From Gibbula magus (Eukaryota; Mollusca; Gastropoda; Trochida; Trochidae), in contig OW388293.1 in the NCBI GenBank assembly GCA_936450465.1, positions 33,051,860 through 33,115,859 of the forward strand: a stretch of 64,000 nucleotides of DNA, read 5' to 3'. The position numbers and the translations under genes are program-made. The notes below the pieces were generated by a model, which made no database searches, was not told the DNA's origin, and saw only the letters and a list, made by a program, of their open reading frames with translations. Positions 23,214 through 36,180 of this stretch are shown here, in pieces. Position 1 is the stretch's first letter, and each line of letters opens with the position of its first letter.

Positions 23214-23766
23214 CAGCTGCGTACCGAAAGTTTGTTCACCTGTTGGTATATTTTAGTGCAAATATCATATAATTTGTCTTAATAATGCCTTTGAAACATC
23301 CCACCAACGCGAAATCTAGACCGATGATTTTGCATTTTCGCATTGTAAAAAGGCAGTTGAGTGTTCCATAACATAATCTGATTTGATATCTCATTGTAAA
23401 CAGTTACAATTTTGGCAGCTCTTTAAAGTGACAAGGGGTCAATCTTTTGAAAACAACAGTTTTTATTTTGTTCTGTGAAATATTCGTGTATTTGTGTTGA
23501 ATTTATTCTCATTTAGTCCATCTGATAACTTGTATTCGAAAATTAATGAAATTTGAATTTTTCATTATGTCAAATTTCATAAACATATACCACTGCCGTG
23601 GCGATCACAGGGTACGTTTAAGAATGATTGTTTTACTCATGGATGTATGATGATTCATTGTCATTGTATGTGATGTAATTATATTGACGTTACAATGAAC
23701 GTCAATTTACATGATATTTGCACTAAAGATTCACATGTAGGTGAACAAACTTTAGGGACGCAGCTG
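23214..23766. mobile_element. TA-flanked MITE of 553 bp with ~58-bp inverted repeats
   Basis: The ends are CAGCTGCGTACC (left) and its inverse GGGACGCAGCTG (right), each flanked by TA at 23212-23213 and 23767-23768. The inverted repeats extend about 58 bp and share AAAGTTTGTTCACCT and TTTAGTGCAAATATCAT. Size, TA flanks and absence of an ORF fit a Tc1/mariner-type MITE moved by another element's transposase. Confidence 0.88.
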
Positions 23767-23768
23767 TA

Positions 23769-24289
23769 TTCAAATGAACGTCATATTGAGTACACAGTGG
23801 TCGCAGTAGACAATAAAGATTTATGGTCATTTTGTTGTTGCATGTCCCACTAATATCATTACTCTCTTCTTTATCCTATTCTTCAATGATATTGTTCTGA
23901 ATGAAACCGATCCAAGGAAAAACTGCGTTATTGTTTTGCACTCATTGGGATGACATGCTCATTAGCCAGGAGGCAATCGATGTAAACTAACTCTGCAGCC
24001 AATCAGTTAAGTCCATTAGGAAGCTGCCAGGGTGGTGATTATCTCCTATAATGATGACTGACTTCAAGTAATGAACCTTACCATAGACATACTGAAAGGA
24101 AAATGGATTTATAATTATCATAATTATCCTTGAGAAAGTAAAACAACTCAACATAAAGTTCTTTTAAAACCAGTTTGGAAACATTGAAATGTAATTCTTG
24201 TAACAAGATGTCATAGTTGTAAAGTTGATAACATTTTCACATTTCCAAGATATTTCAATTCGCAAGTGATACATACGACTGAAACAGGG
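23769..24289. other. intergenic, no recognised feature
   Basis: No coding signal was recognised. Confidence 0.4.
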
Positions 24290-24610
24290 TTTTAACATGT
24301 CTTCAGAAGCCATCTGAACTTAATTTTAATTTCTAAAACATTATCTGTTCACATTTATTTAAAATAGTTTTTAAGAAATCGGCTTTTTTGGAATCCACTT
24401 AACTAGACGAGATAGGAGAAGCAAAATGCGATTTTGGCTTGTTTTATGACATCCGACAGTAATGATGCGTCAGAAAATGTAAATCCAAGTAGTTTAGTAA
24501 TGTCGAGGACATCTTATATTAATTGAATTTCTACTATTAAAATATTTCTACTAACATATCAAACATTGTAGTCAAAAACTTATTTGAAATAACGATTTCA
24601 GCAACCTATA
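24290..24610 (+). repeat. diverged copy of the 56.3/63.1 kb inverted-repeat element (interior only)
   Basis: ACTAGACGAGATAGGAGAAG, GGCTTGTTTTATGAC and CAGTAATGATGCGTC match 57061 onwards and 63211 onwards. TTAA at 24399-24402 is the empty form of the site that holds a MITE at 56559-57060. Confidence 0.75.
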
Positions 24611-27600
24611 CCTTGATGTTTGAAATTGTGAGCTCCGCTATACACCGCATGTACCTATCAAGGACAATCAAAATCAACGTTCACCAACTGTACTATTTCG
24701 TTTTCTACTGTTTCGTTTGTTATTCGGTTTTTATATATAATATATGAAACGTTCATAAATTCTAACCTGAACAATGAATATAATGTTAATTCTATCAAGT
24801 GTAAATTTTATTGACAGCATACAATTTTGACAGTTTCTTTATCAATTTACCACGCCAATGTTTAGTTTTTAATACAACATTGAATTTACATCATTAATCC
24901 AGTTCTGACAAGATAATCGCACTAAGGAAAATAAGGTTAACACTTGAGAAGGAATTAAAGTATATGATAATCAATAACATCACACAGGCGAATATCAGCG
25001 TCTAGTCAACGATACACGTTGTGTTTATTATTTGATTAACCTGTAAAGATTGCCTCACCACACAACTTGAACTTTTTCAAACCGTTCGAATGTACGTGAT
25101 TAACTTTTGTCTATGTAGCGTGCCTGAAGATGCATCACCACAATAGATTAACTTGACCACTTTCCTAAATGTAGATACTGATCAACATAAATTAAATTGC
25201 CAGACTTGCTTTTTATGATAATCGCACTTAATATATGTTTCAAATGAATATATTATTTTAAAATAATACTATCATTTAGTATATTTGAATCATTATTATT
25301 CAGTATCGATTTACTGTGACTTATCACCGGATGAAGTGAGGTGTATGCAACATAGGATGTTTACATCAACTCGTTATTGGAATGAACAAATGTGACAACA
25401 CACCATTATCTACCATTAGAGGGCAGCGGAGTGGACAGTCATCTTCTAGATCTGGTCTGTAATTAAGTGTTGATCGTGGAGTTGGATCCGTCAATTGACT
25501 GAATGTATGTCACCTGCCAATGTCAGGAGAAAGATCAGTTTATTCGTGTACAAATATAATTTATGAAGAACATACTTGGGGAAAGTAATGTTATATTAAA
25601 TCAGATGATTTTCTGAATTCAAGAAACAACAACCCTCATGATAGCATATGAAGTGAAAGTTGAGGTGTATTTGGTAAATCAAGTTCATCGATGTTTGAAA
25701 TTTAACACAACTTAAATAATATAATGCCCCTCATGCTCAGGTCATCACACGAAAGCTGTTTCCAAGTTATGTAATATGATGTTGTATCATGTTTAAGTGT
25801 AGAGGTGATATTCGTTTGTGAAGAAAGTGACATTCCAGTCTTCCCTGTCCTATAATAAGAACACATAACGAGAATGTGATGTCTCCAACTATAATGATAT
25901 ATGGTCTGGTTACAATGAAACTTGTTTCCGGAATAGGCAATACATTATATATAGACAACACTGCTTTATCCATCATTAGTGTTAAGACTGTTCATCTTCA
26001 GACTAATCAGGAAGCTTTACTATCTGTTATTGAAAGGTCTACTATCCCCTAATGGTTGAGGGAAGCCTCGTGATTCTATAAGATAACATTTATATGTTCA
26101 TGTATAGATGTATATATTTGGGAAAGAAATTACAATTCTTCATTCTGATATATAATGTGAATTTTAACATCAACGTTATACGGGTCTGAATGATACGAAA
26201 CCAGTATATCAACATGCAACAATGTCAGTATTAAAACACTTAACATCAATGAACAGTTTCACGTGAATATGTTCATGTCAGAAGTGTCATATTAGAAACA
26301 GTGAGAAACACAGGGTTTATACCAGGCTAACGGTGTATGATCACTGGAATTCCGTAATGATCTGACATGAGACAGAACACATTAAAAACTATCCAGTTAT
26401 CTAGTGAAGGTGCAAAAGATCCGTGTACATAATCAGCAAAATGAATTGAATGAAAAGAAATATTAAGTATTACCAAACAAAACTATTAAGGACATATAAA
26501 GTAAATGAAGAATATTTTGCATTGGTTTTATGTGATAAACATTTTGAAAATAAATCATAGAAATCATTCCAGAAGATATGATATTCAATGTGTCTGACTT
26601 CTCTCAATAGTTAACCATGAATGCATCACTATTCAGCTAAACTATGTACGACACTTAAGATGTCACGTTGAATGCACTTCCGGGTTATCAAGAGACGTCC
26701 GTGTTGCTTTACCCAGATACACACCATCACTCACAGGATCAATATAATAACCTTCATCACATCCACATCATCGGTCAAACGGACCTTCCATCACCTTATA
26801 CAACCAAGAGACTTTAAATTGCTCTTGTAATTACTTTACGTGTCTCTGTTACAGCTCCCTGGCCCTCCTCTCTTTTAAAGTGACATACAACTTTATACAA
26901 CCTGCTGCAAGAGCTGTCATATCTCCGGAAATCCTCTTGATTTCTCTCTTCAAAGAAAACCATATGCTACTCCATTAGCTATTGATATTGTCGTTTTTTA
27001 AGACATGTTCAAGAAGAAAGGCAGGGTTCGCACTTAAATCATATTCCATATTGATTTGTAGAATTTTAGTTTTAATATGACCAGTTTATGTGAAGAATAT
27101 TAACAAGTATGTTTGTTTTAAACAAACCTAATTTTGGCTTGAAAAGCAACCAAAAATAATACTATCAATTCTCTTCGCGTTTTCAAATACACAAAAACAC
27201 TTTTGCCGTTTTTCATCATTTTCGTTTTTTATTTTGATATGTCAATAACTAGTTTGCAATTTACAAGTAACAGTACCATTAAAATACATATTCCTATATA
27301 GATTTAGAACGAATACGATTTTTTTTAAATGTGTTTTAAAACTTAATAAAATAAGTGAACTTCTATTCTATCTTTAAAACACCGACACACTGCCTGATTT
27401 TTTAATGCTACAGTTATAATTAAATAGTTTTAATTTAAATAAATGAGATAATTGCAATGACTCTTTCTGTTTTGGTTACTATTGATTAACTTAATATATT
27501 GCCACGATTTTCACTGAGGTTTAAAACATACAACATTAATAAGATACATTACTCTTAATCAACCTTAAACAATGGACATGAGGTCAATTTGATCATACAC

Positions 27601-27614
27601 ACAGATACCTTCTG
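24611..27614. other. intergenic between the PAN genes
   Basis: No gene was recognised in about 3 kb. A CTCF-like word CCATTAGAGGGCAGC lies near 25413. Short ORFs show no motif. Confidence 0.45.
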
Positions 27615-27860
27615 AATGCAGTGAGCCCTTATAATCGCTCATTGAACGCTTACAATCGCTCATTGAACGCTTACAATCGCTCATTGAACGCTTACATTCG
27701 CTCATTGAGCGCTACATCGAGCGCTTCACTGTGCGCTCATTCCTCCTGACCGACGCGGTGCGATGCCTCGAGGTTTTCTCGCTTTGCTACGTAGCGCTAC
27801 ATTGAGCAATCGCGTTCAAGAGAGGTTTAAAAGTAATCGCTCATTACTTTTAAATGCTTA
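27615..27860 (+). repeat. GCTCATTGA repeat element with tandem 21-mers
   Basis: Four successive units of about 21 bp, type GCTTACAATCGCTCATTGAAC, run from about 27632 to 27710. They are followed by GCGATGCCTCGAGG, TACGTAGCGCTACATTGAGC and an inverted pair around AAAAGTAATCGCTCATTACTTTT. The right two-thirds matches 53890-54093. It is a dispersed, partly self-complementary element. Confidence 0.8.
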
Positions 27861-28239
27861 TTGAACATAGCCCTGTGCTTCGTATATTAGAATATTTGAC
27901 TAAGTTCTTTTTTTTTATAATATTTTATCAAAAGTATCAAAAGTTAATTATGACATATCATTCACAAGTTTACGATGGTACGAGTCCATGGGATTAGCTT
28001 CCCGTTGAATACTCGGCTACAAAATAACATGACAGCTTTAATGTTTTAACATAATGGCCTTGTAAAACAGAAACGAAAAAGTCCGACACATTTTGTAAAA
28101 CACAATGCCAAATAAAACGGTATGGGGTTTCCGAGTATGGGTTTCTCACTCTATTCACTAAACTGTGACCGGTTTAAAGAAGAAAAGAGTTCTAGATTTT
28201 TTTCTCAAATATAATGCCTATTTCTTATTTTTACAATGA
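27861..28239. other. intergenic, no recognised feature
   Basis: No coding or repeat signal was recognised. Confidence 0.4.
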
Positions 28240-28490
28240 TGTCATCTGAGACAGAAAATAATTGCCCTAGTCTTTCCAAAATTATATACAACCAAGCATG
28301 ATATCAGATTTTTCAAACTGTTCTGAAGTATTGTCCTAGTCGTTCCAATTTAATATAAAACCATGCCTGATTAGATTTGTAACTGTTCTAAGACAAAAGA
28401 GCATTGTCCTTGTCTTTCCAATATTCATGTATGACATTAGATTTTTAACTGCTCCAAGACAGAAGAGTATTGCCTCAGTCTCTCTATTAC
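28240..28490 (+). repeat. degenerate tandem repeat, unit about 75-85 bp
   Basis: Blocks of the type ATTGCCCTAGTCTTTCCAA followed by ATATACAACCA and GATTTTTCAAACTGTTCT recur three to four times just upstream of PAN gene 2. There is no equivalent upstream of gene 1. Confidence 0.7.
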
Positions 28491-28582
28491 ACCGCTTGTA
28501 CAGTTAAATAGTTCCAATCCGAGATGATCGATGTGTGAGAGGGAGAGACACCCCAGTACGTGTACGTCTTTCCTGCTACAGG

Positions 28583-28677
28583 TATCCAGTCTAGTCACAG
28601 CTCTCACGGTGGAATGTTGGATACAGGAGCGCTGTGGAGGAGTTTACAGAGTGGTATCAGCACACTGGAGGTAGGGG
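28583..28677 (+). promoter_or_regulatory. conserved 5' flank/5' UTR of PAN gene 2, with uORF
   Basis: Counterpart of 17531-17625, with five substitutions in 95 bp. The 23-codon uORF (28614-28685) is kept with the same overlap onto the main start. It has two amino-acid changes relative to copy 1. In this copy the segment is preceded by CTGCTACAG, which could be a splice acceptor from an upstream leader exon. Confidence 0.6.
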
Positions 28678-31013
28678 ATGGATAGAGGCAGGGTCCTCGT
28701 CTCTGTGTTTGGTCTCCTAGGATTTCTTATACTACACGTCTCAGGTACGTTTGAGTCATTCTGGTTTGTAACTGAGATTGATTGATGAAAAGTACTTGCC
28801 AATTTGAATTTGGACATTTATCGTTGTTTGATTTTGATTGATACAAATCTCAGTTTCGGAACTGCAAGCACTTCATATACAGTACAAGTATGTTTTTGAA
28901 CGTAACAATATCCAAACTATATGTCAAACTTAGACTATCATGAAATTGTGGTTATAGTTTCTTGGTAAACTACTTTATCTCCGAGTCACCCAATCCTTTA
29001 ACGCTTATATATTCTGAAATATTAAGTGTACCATTGATAATATATAACCACGATATTCTTTAAATTTCAATGGAAATTTGTTATAAAATATAATGACAGT
29101 TACAGTCAGTGCCATAACAAAACAAAACATTGTATATTGTAGATTATACAATGCAAAATTCTACATATCCTCCTCCGTTAAGTCCATATGAATTATTGAA
29201 ATATTTTCACATGCCAAAATACCTCAGGTGCGGTTGATTTTTCCTGGTTTTCGTGTCCCAAATCTTAGTAACATGGTTTCGAAATCATGACATTTTTTGT
29301 TTCTTAGGTTGAATAATGAACACATTGAACGTTGAATTAATTTTATCAATTATACTTCTTTTATTTAAATCCTTTTCGTGATAACCCTTTTTGTTGTGAA
29401 ACATGATTTAACCAGTGATTTACTGCTTGTTAATGGGTGTACTGACGGTTGTTTATTGAACTTTTGTATTTACTGAACACACGCTATCTAGAAGTAAGCT
29501 CAGTCACGATAAGTACTTACCTGGATACTGTACACCTGTATCAATCAATATTCCTGACATGCGGCGTAGTATTTTAGCTAGTTATAAACAATGGTAAATG
29601 TCCCCAGGATAATTAGAGCTTGCTAGAGCGCCATCCCTTTTCGAATATGTTTTTATAAAGATGATATATCTTTTACTGAAAAGAATAGATAAACAATGAA
29701 GAGTAGAGTTAATTCTCTTTAAAGCAATATACAGTTCTTCAAGTTTTGCATAATTTTGTAACGTGATCTATCCATCACTCGTAGTATTGTGTGAATCCTA
29801 TCAATCCTTAACTGATTTATGTCATTGTTGAGATACAGAAGTAAAGTCTGCTTATTTGTTTCCTCGTGGCAATATAAAAACAGGGTTTTGTGCAAATGAA
29901 TTCAAAAGTGTTCGATGGAACAAAAACAATGTCTAAGCCTCAAAGTCGACACAGAAAATGATGTTCTCTGTTAGTCAACATTTAAGGCATTTAAGTTTAT
30001 GATACAATTTGAGTGGCAGGAGATGCTCGTTTATAAGTTGCATCATCTATTGCTTCTTAATACATTTCTCTGCAGACCACAAAATGAATCCCATGTGATA
30101 GAGGTCAAATTCCTATGTTTGATAAAGTAAAGTGCTTAAAAAGGCAATTGTCAAAGACGTTAAAGTCTAGTACAGGCCACCAAACTTCAATCAATCCGCG
30201 CCGATAAATTAAATTTATGAGGGTCGAGACAAAGAAAATATGACAAGGCGATGTATGCTAGTTAATTCGCATGCACATATCGCCTTTTTCGTTAGTAGAT
30301 ACCCTACTAGTAGTTTCTTTTAACCTACCTGACAGGTGCGCTGAACGCCAGGTATCGTGTTGTACCTGGTCAGATGGGCAGTCTGTGTAGAACCTGGAGC
30401 AAAGACACCTGTCGGAGAAGGATCCATGCTGTACCTGTGAGTAAACAACGGTATACCCTTCTGCTGAAATCTTGAAAAGAAATTCTGTGAGGCTTTAAAG
30501 CAAATGTTGGACTTTGTATCTATATATACATATATATCTTTTATCAGTCCATAACTGGTAAATATGTATATTAGAATTATAATGATCTGTTGTCAGATGT
30601 TGTTTCTTTGTATGACGGATTATTATTTAAACACGTGACTATGATTTGAGTAATCACCTTTCACTTAAATATTAAACCGTTGTAAGACGTTTGAGAACTG
30701 TTGTTAATACAAAATACGTCGAATCCCACATTGGTGTGTATCAACAAACTCAATCATATGGGTTTCCCTTCTAATTCAATTAAAATGTATAAACCATTAT
30801 ATGTTTAATGCTTGTTCCACTCAACAGGTCCACAATGCAGTGGAGTGTGCTGTCCTGTGTGCTAAACACCCTCGATGTGAATCATTCAACTATCAGCTCA
30901 GTCCCAGCCCGAGGAAAATACACCGCTGTGAGATGGCCAGAGAGAAACTCTTACATCTTGAGACGAGAATCAAGGGAGGAACAGGATTTGAATATTACAA
31001 AAATATAACATAG
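28678..31013 (+). CDS. small secreted PAN/apple-like protein, copy 2 (three exons)
   Basis: Coding exons are 28678-28744, 30336-30436 and 30828-31013. The exon sizes and intron phases are the same as in copy 1, while intron 1 is nearly twice as long. The product is also 117 residues with all six Cys conserved. Exon 1 is identical to that of copy 1. In the other two exons there are 15 nucleotide differences causing seven substitutions: V36M, R45K, N58H, S82P, L84P, N106G, T116I. N106G removes one of the two glycosylation sequons; the terminal one is kept as NIT. Introns align poorly beyond their first ~100 bp, so exon conservation suggests selection. Which copy is ancestral is unclear, but the exon-3 relic at 19052 shares H58 with this copy. 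Confidence 0.82.
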
Positions 31014-31239
31014 ATAATTAGCAAATACAAATTTTATATAAATAAGCAATATATTTTGTCATATTTTTAAAATGTGTGTTTGTCTCATGTACATAGAAAC
31101 AAAATCACACACAAAGGAAAGGAATGCCATTAGGAAATTTGATTCAACCTTAAAAGTTGATTGCCTGGTATTTTCCCCCGGATTTAAACCATTAAGCCAC
31201 TGAACTAATGCGTTTTCAATGTTAAAATCATTAAGTTTA
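31014..31239. other. 3' flank of PAN gene 2
   Basis: AT-rich with no clear AATAAA close to the stop codon. Nothing else was recognised. Confidence 0.4.
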
Positions 31240-33870
31240 CTATGTTGTAACTATACACCTCTTCAAAGTACAGCAATACCCATTTGACAGTTGAGCATGT
31301 GTGAGACATTTTGGGACACGGGAAGGGATGCTCAAGTTCAAAATCATCAGGATCTGACCCGTGCATTGCATGACGAGTACACTTGAACTCGATATCATAA
31401 TTAGAACATAGAAAACATAGGTAAAAAAAACACCTACCCCCTATATAACATAGAGTAAAGGAGCCGATCTAAGGGTCCAATCAACATTAGGTTATATATT
31501 ACCCTAAGAATTGGTGACATTCACAAATGAACGCACGTACTTATCAATTATACATTTCTCCGCAAAACCCGACTGATTTCCAACATATGTCACCTCTAAG
31601 ATAACTGCTATAGCTCTTCAAACTCGAAAATCGACCACAAAAACCTCTCCCGTGAACGTTATCCTGCACAACGATTATGGTGTTGACGATCCAGTTTTAG
31701 TTAGTGATAAACAGTTAGACGCCGAGTTCTAGCAGTTGAAAGTCACATTTAGGAAACAGTTATAGGGTTTGAACTAGAAAGTATATTTGGATAAATCACA
31801 TGTCAAATCTATTGCACCTAGCTGACGTTGACTGACAAAAAGTTGTGCCTAAACGTGATCTGGAGAAAGGATTGAAGACACATTGTCATTATTCGGAAGC
31901 AAGAACATTATGGCGACAGTGAAGGTGTACTAATCATGGACATAATCAATGACCGCGGGCGATAATCATTTACAAATTAAAATAAAATAGCACACATCAC
32001 TAACATTTTTGCTTGAAAGTTTATAAAACATTTTATTCAAGCCTTTTTATAACTGGTACCATTTGTTTTAAACCTGGTTTGAGGATGTTAAAACGAGATC
32101 TAAAATAGATGTTTGAATGCTGTTTCCCCCATAGCGGTTTTGAGCCTGGCGTCATCTTGCTGTTAAAACAAAAAGAACGTTAAAACACCTTCAGGACACG
32201 TGAGTATCAGGTGTTCATCAGCGTTCAAAATATCCTTCTCCGTGAACAAACATAGTGTTTTAACGAATGGCAAACCTATAGGATGGAATGGACACATTCG
32301 ATAGTGATATCTCAATATCAGGTATCGGGAAAGAAATGCGTGTTTATCAATTTTTAAAATGAAATGGTTATATATACATGTATGTTTACAGAGAAGACAA
32401 ATATCACGTCATTAATTTATATATGATGATATATTATATGATTATATGTTATTTCCAATGACAATCGTGCAACAGGTTTTTTACATGCGCAAAAAAACAA
32501 ACTTACACATCCCATATATATCCTCACGTTACAGGTAAGTTTCCAAAATTATGATTTACCATCATTGTTTGAATTTCGATCATAAATCGCGATATGTACC
32601 TTTATGTTTGAACTTTACCAAATAATCTAAATAACATAACACCACACTCCTTAACAGTAATGGTGTTTAGGCCTGTTCGATTAGGAGTTATGAGAACATT
32701 AAACTAAATTTTTTAAATAACGTTAAAAGTTATATGTATTTATAAATTGTATATACATTTTATTAAATGAAATTTCCAGTGGAAACATTGAGGCCATGTG
32801 CAACACTCCACTTAAAACAAATTTCTCCTTCAATTTTCTTTTCAAGCATTTAAGATATCATCCTCAAAAACGAAAAAGATTCTCATCAAGGGTCAAATGA
32901 ATAACTTCATTTAACGAGGTTGAGCATATACAAACTGTTTTTCAGTTAGTAATGATACATCCGAACATCTGATCGTTCACCATCATCAAAACTTAAAGAT
33001 TTCGTACCACTTGTGCACTTACATATAGATCTAGAAACTACTTAAACCTCAATGAAATCAGAACAGTGGCACATAGATAAGATAAATAAAACACCATCCT
33101 TCTTCGACCTGACTTTCTGACATTAGCAACAAACCAGGGCGATTTACACATAATCACTCAGCTTAAACGTGAAGACATTAGTTTTCAAATGATAGAGTTG
33201 GTCTCCCTTATTTTACAAAAATGGTACCCGAATTTTTCGTGAGGATGCAACGAAATGGTCGAGACACTGGACACAAGAATCAATGGATGAAGGCTAAATT
33301 CTAAAGCCTAAAGATTTATCACAATCTAAAACTCTTCATCAGACTACAGTTTGAAGTTTTACATTAATAACATGTGACTAGTCACATTCATTCAATAGGG
33401 AACCTTTCAGACACATTACACATTAATCCGACTAGTGTCAGTTCAAGTCTGATCTTCCTTAACTTTGTCTGAGCTGATACATTGAGGACAAGCCAGAATG
33501 GTGAACAATCAGTTAGCTCACATTCTCTACACAATCGATTTGTCCTTCTCCGTATTCGACACACCGACCTGCTGATTTAGAATGAACTGATTCGATGTAC
33601 ACATGAGATTTTGGCTCTAAAACTTCCCCTACAGGTGAGGTAAGATCCACTATATAGAAGCTGGTGGTATAGAAAATAACGAGAAATCTGTGTATTATCA
33701 ACTAATATATATATATATATATATAAAAATCATCCATAGAATTTCAGTCATATCTATATCTGATGTTTTTTCATTTTGATGTGTCAATTGTTTATAAATG
33801 ATAATTGATAAATTTTGTATTGACATATTTTAGTTGGAGAGCTTCTTCTTTAGAGTATCAAAATATCTGG
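31240..33870 (+). repeat. segmental duplication block, copy A
   Basis: This is the first of several diverged, co-linear copies. Landmarks are GAGCATGTGTGAGACATTTT (about 31292; counterpart near 35817), AGTTGAAAGTCACATTTAGG (31734; counterparts near 34337 and 36291), CTGGTTTGAGGAT (32074; counterparts near 34664, 36637, 47895), CAGTTAGTAATGA (32943; counterparts near 35600, 50886), and a terminal part near 33400-33870 found again at 37650, 49200 and 51320. No intact gene was recognised. A (TA)n run lies at about 33703-33724. Confidence 0.75.
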
Positions 33871-35514
33871 ATTGTCGGTTGATCATCAACCACCCATTGT
33901 GATTTTGGTCAGAATGTTTGGTGCTTTACCATCACCATTTTAGCTCTTTGGGAATATAGTGTACATGCACTTCATGTTGTTTGTGACTTTTCGTGAATAT
34001 GTTTAGTCTCATTTCTTGAGAGACGACATCAACAACAAAAGTGATGCCTTAAACGATATGTTTGCTTATGCTTTAATCATCCGTGAATTTGCTAATTTTC
34101 AAATTTTCTCAAGCTCTTGTGTAATAAATAACATCTCAGACGCCATGTATCACTTACGAATACCGAGTTCGAGTCCAACTACTATAGATCTACTTCTATC
34201 ACTTACCACACCTTATGCACACATGCACATTAAATCACCCTTTTAGCTGCTTGCATTGCATTTATTCTTGGCTATTCTTTTCAAGGTTGAACCCAATAAA
34301 GCATACTTCGTTTCAATGCAGCGAGTTTAAGCATTTGAAAGTCACATTTAGAAAACACTTACAGGCTTTGAATCAAAAAACATATTTGGCTATATCACAT
34401 CTGACAGAAGCTAACGTGGATTGTTTAAAAAAAGGTTTGAATCTAAACGCGACCTGGAGAAGCCATTGAAGATACGTTGTCATTATCCCGAAGGATGAAC
34501 ATTCTGGCTTTATAGATATAATCACTGGCCGAGGGCGATTATCATTCCCGACCGAATATAAACAAATGGCACACTCACAAGAACTGATTCTGATTAAAGG
34601 TTAAAAGTTAAAACCAAACTTTTTATTCAAGTTATTTTATACTTCGTAACATTTATTTTATACATGGTTTGAGGATTGTAAAACGAGAACTAAATATAGA
34701 TGGGTAAAATACCATTTCCCCATCAGCGGTTTTGAATTTGGCGTCATCTAGCTGTTAAAACAAAATGTTTCATCTGGTGCAATCATGCTGTCGTAAATTT
34801 ACAAATAGATTTCAACATCCCTGGTATTTTAGAATGTGTTCTTAAAAGCACCATTATTGGCCAGTTTGTTTGACGGGGAAAAACTAGACAAACAGTTAGA
34901 AAACAATAAATGTCTTTATGAGTCCAAAAAGTAATGTTTCAAAGAAGTTTGGCCAGTTTGATTAGGCATTGCGAGTTATGAGGACAATAAACTGCTCAAT
35001 TACTGCTCAAGTATTTCGTATTTAGCAAAACATAAGTAAGTAAACATCGATGACATGTGCAAAACTCCATACCTGAATAATCGAGTGAGAGAACAATAAG
35101 ATGATGTCACATGTGCAATATAATGTGTAATTGACTGTATGAGAGAGTTATATTCCATTCATCCTCATGTGCAATTAAGTGAAACATCCTACAATAACAA
35201 CATTAATTGCTGAAGGGCAGAACATATATGTGTTCTTTAACTGTTATTATGTACACGTTACGTGATATAATGAAACAATTTGGTATGTTATATTCAATTT
35301 CCTACCGCTTAAAACAAAATTAAAGCTTATATCTACTTAATGTTTCTTTGAAACACACGGAATGCACAGGTCCTTCGGCATTCAGAAGGCGTGGGTGGTC
35401 ATCTCAAACTTTTTAAACGTTTTTTTTAAATGGTGTGAAAATCGATGACCCAAGGGCCTGTGGCGGATTAGTGTAAAAGATTCTCGTCAAGGGTCATACG
35501 AATAACCTCTATAA

Positions 35515-35574
<60 letters not shown>

Positions 35575-36180
35575 GGTATAGTATTTTAAAACTTGTTTCC
35601 AGTTAGTAATGGCAAATCGGAAAATCTGATGGTTCACCATGTTCAAAATGTAAAGTTTCCATTCCACCTGCGCACTAAAAAAAACAAGGAAACTATTTAA
35701 ATCTGAGACTCAATTACATCAGATCAGTGACATATGGAGAAAAACATCCTTCTTCGATCATTATCTCACTAAATCTACTATGTAATGGTTATACACCCTG
35801 CTACAGTATCGAATGTGTGAGACCTTTTTGGGACGCGGGTGAGAGCAAAGGATGCTCAAGATCAGAATCGTCAGAAATTGACCAATGCATTGCATTACGA
35901 GTGACAGTCGACCAACAGAGAATCAAACTTCAGGTGGTCTGAACGATACGGCGTGTATACAATATTATCCAGTTGTTTCATAGCCAGTTAGTATATACCA
36001 TACTCATGTTTTCGACAGTAGTGTTATGTTTACCGCTGTACTTATATCATAACATTTTTTTCTGAAATTGATGAACTTTAATTGGATACAATTTTATCTT
36101 CAATTTGTCTTCAAATTGGTCTTGTGTTGTCGATTTTCTGACTGAATGGTCAAAAGAAGATTAACAATTTAATAGGATTT
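33871..36180 (+). repeat. segmental duplication block, copy B
   Basis: It begins with GGTCAGAATGTTTGGTGCTT (about 33909), which matches 47492 onwards. It then follows the order of block A from 34320 to about 35750. A pure (TA)n microsatellite (35518-35571) interrupts the part matching 32900 and 50860. ORFs of 71-84 codons in it have no motif. Confidence 0.7.

Noticed and set aside
34142..34180. Second B-box-like word GAGTTCGAGTCC
   Set aside because: No A box or tRNA-like arm at the right distance; a chance match is likely.
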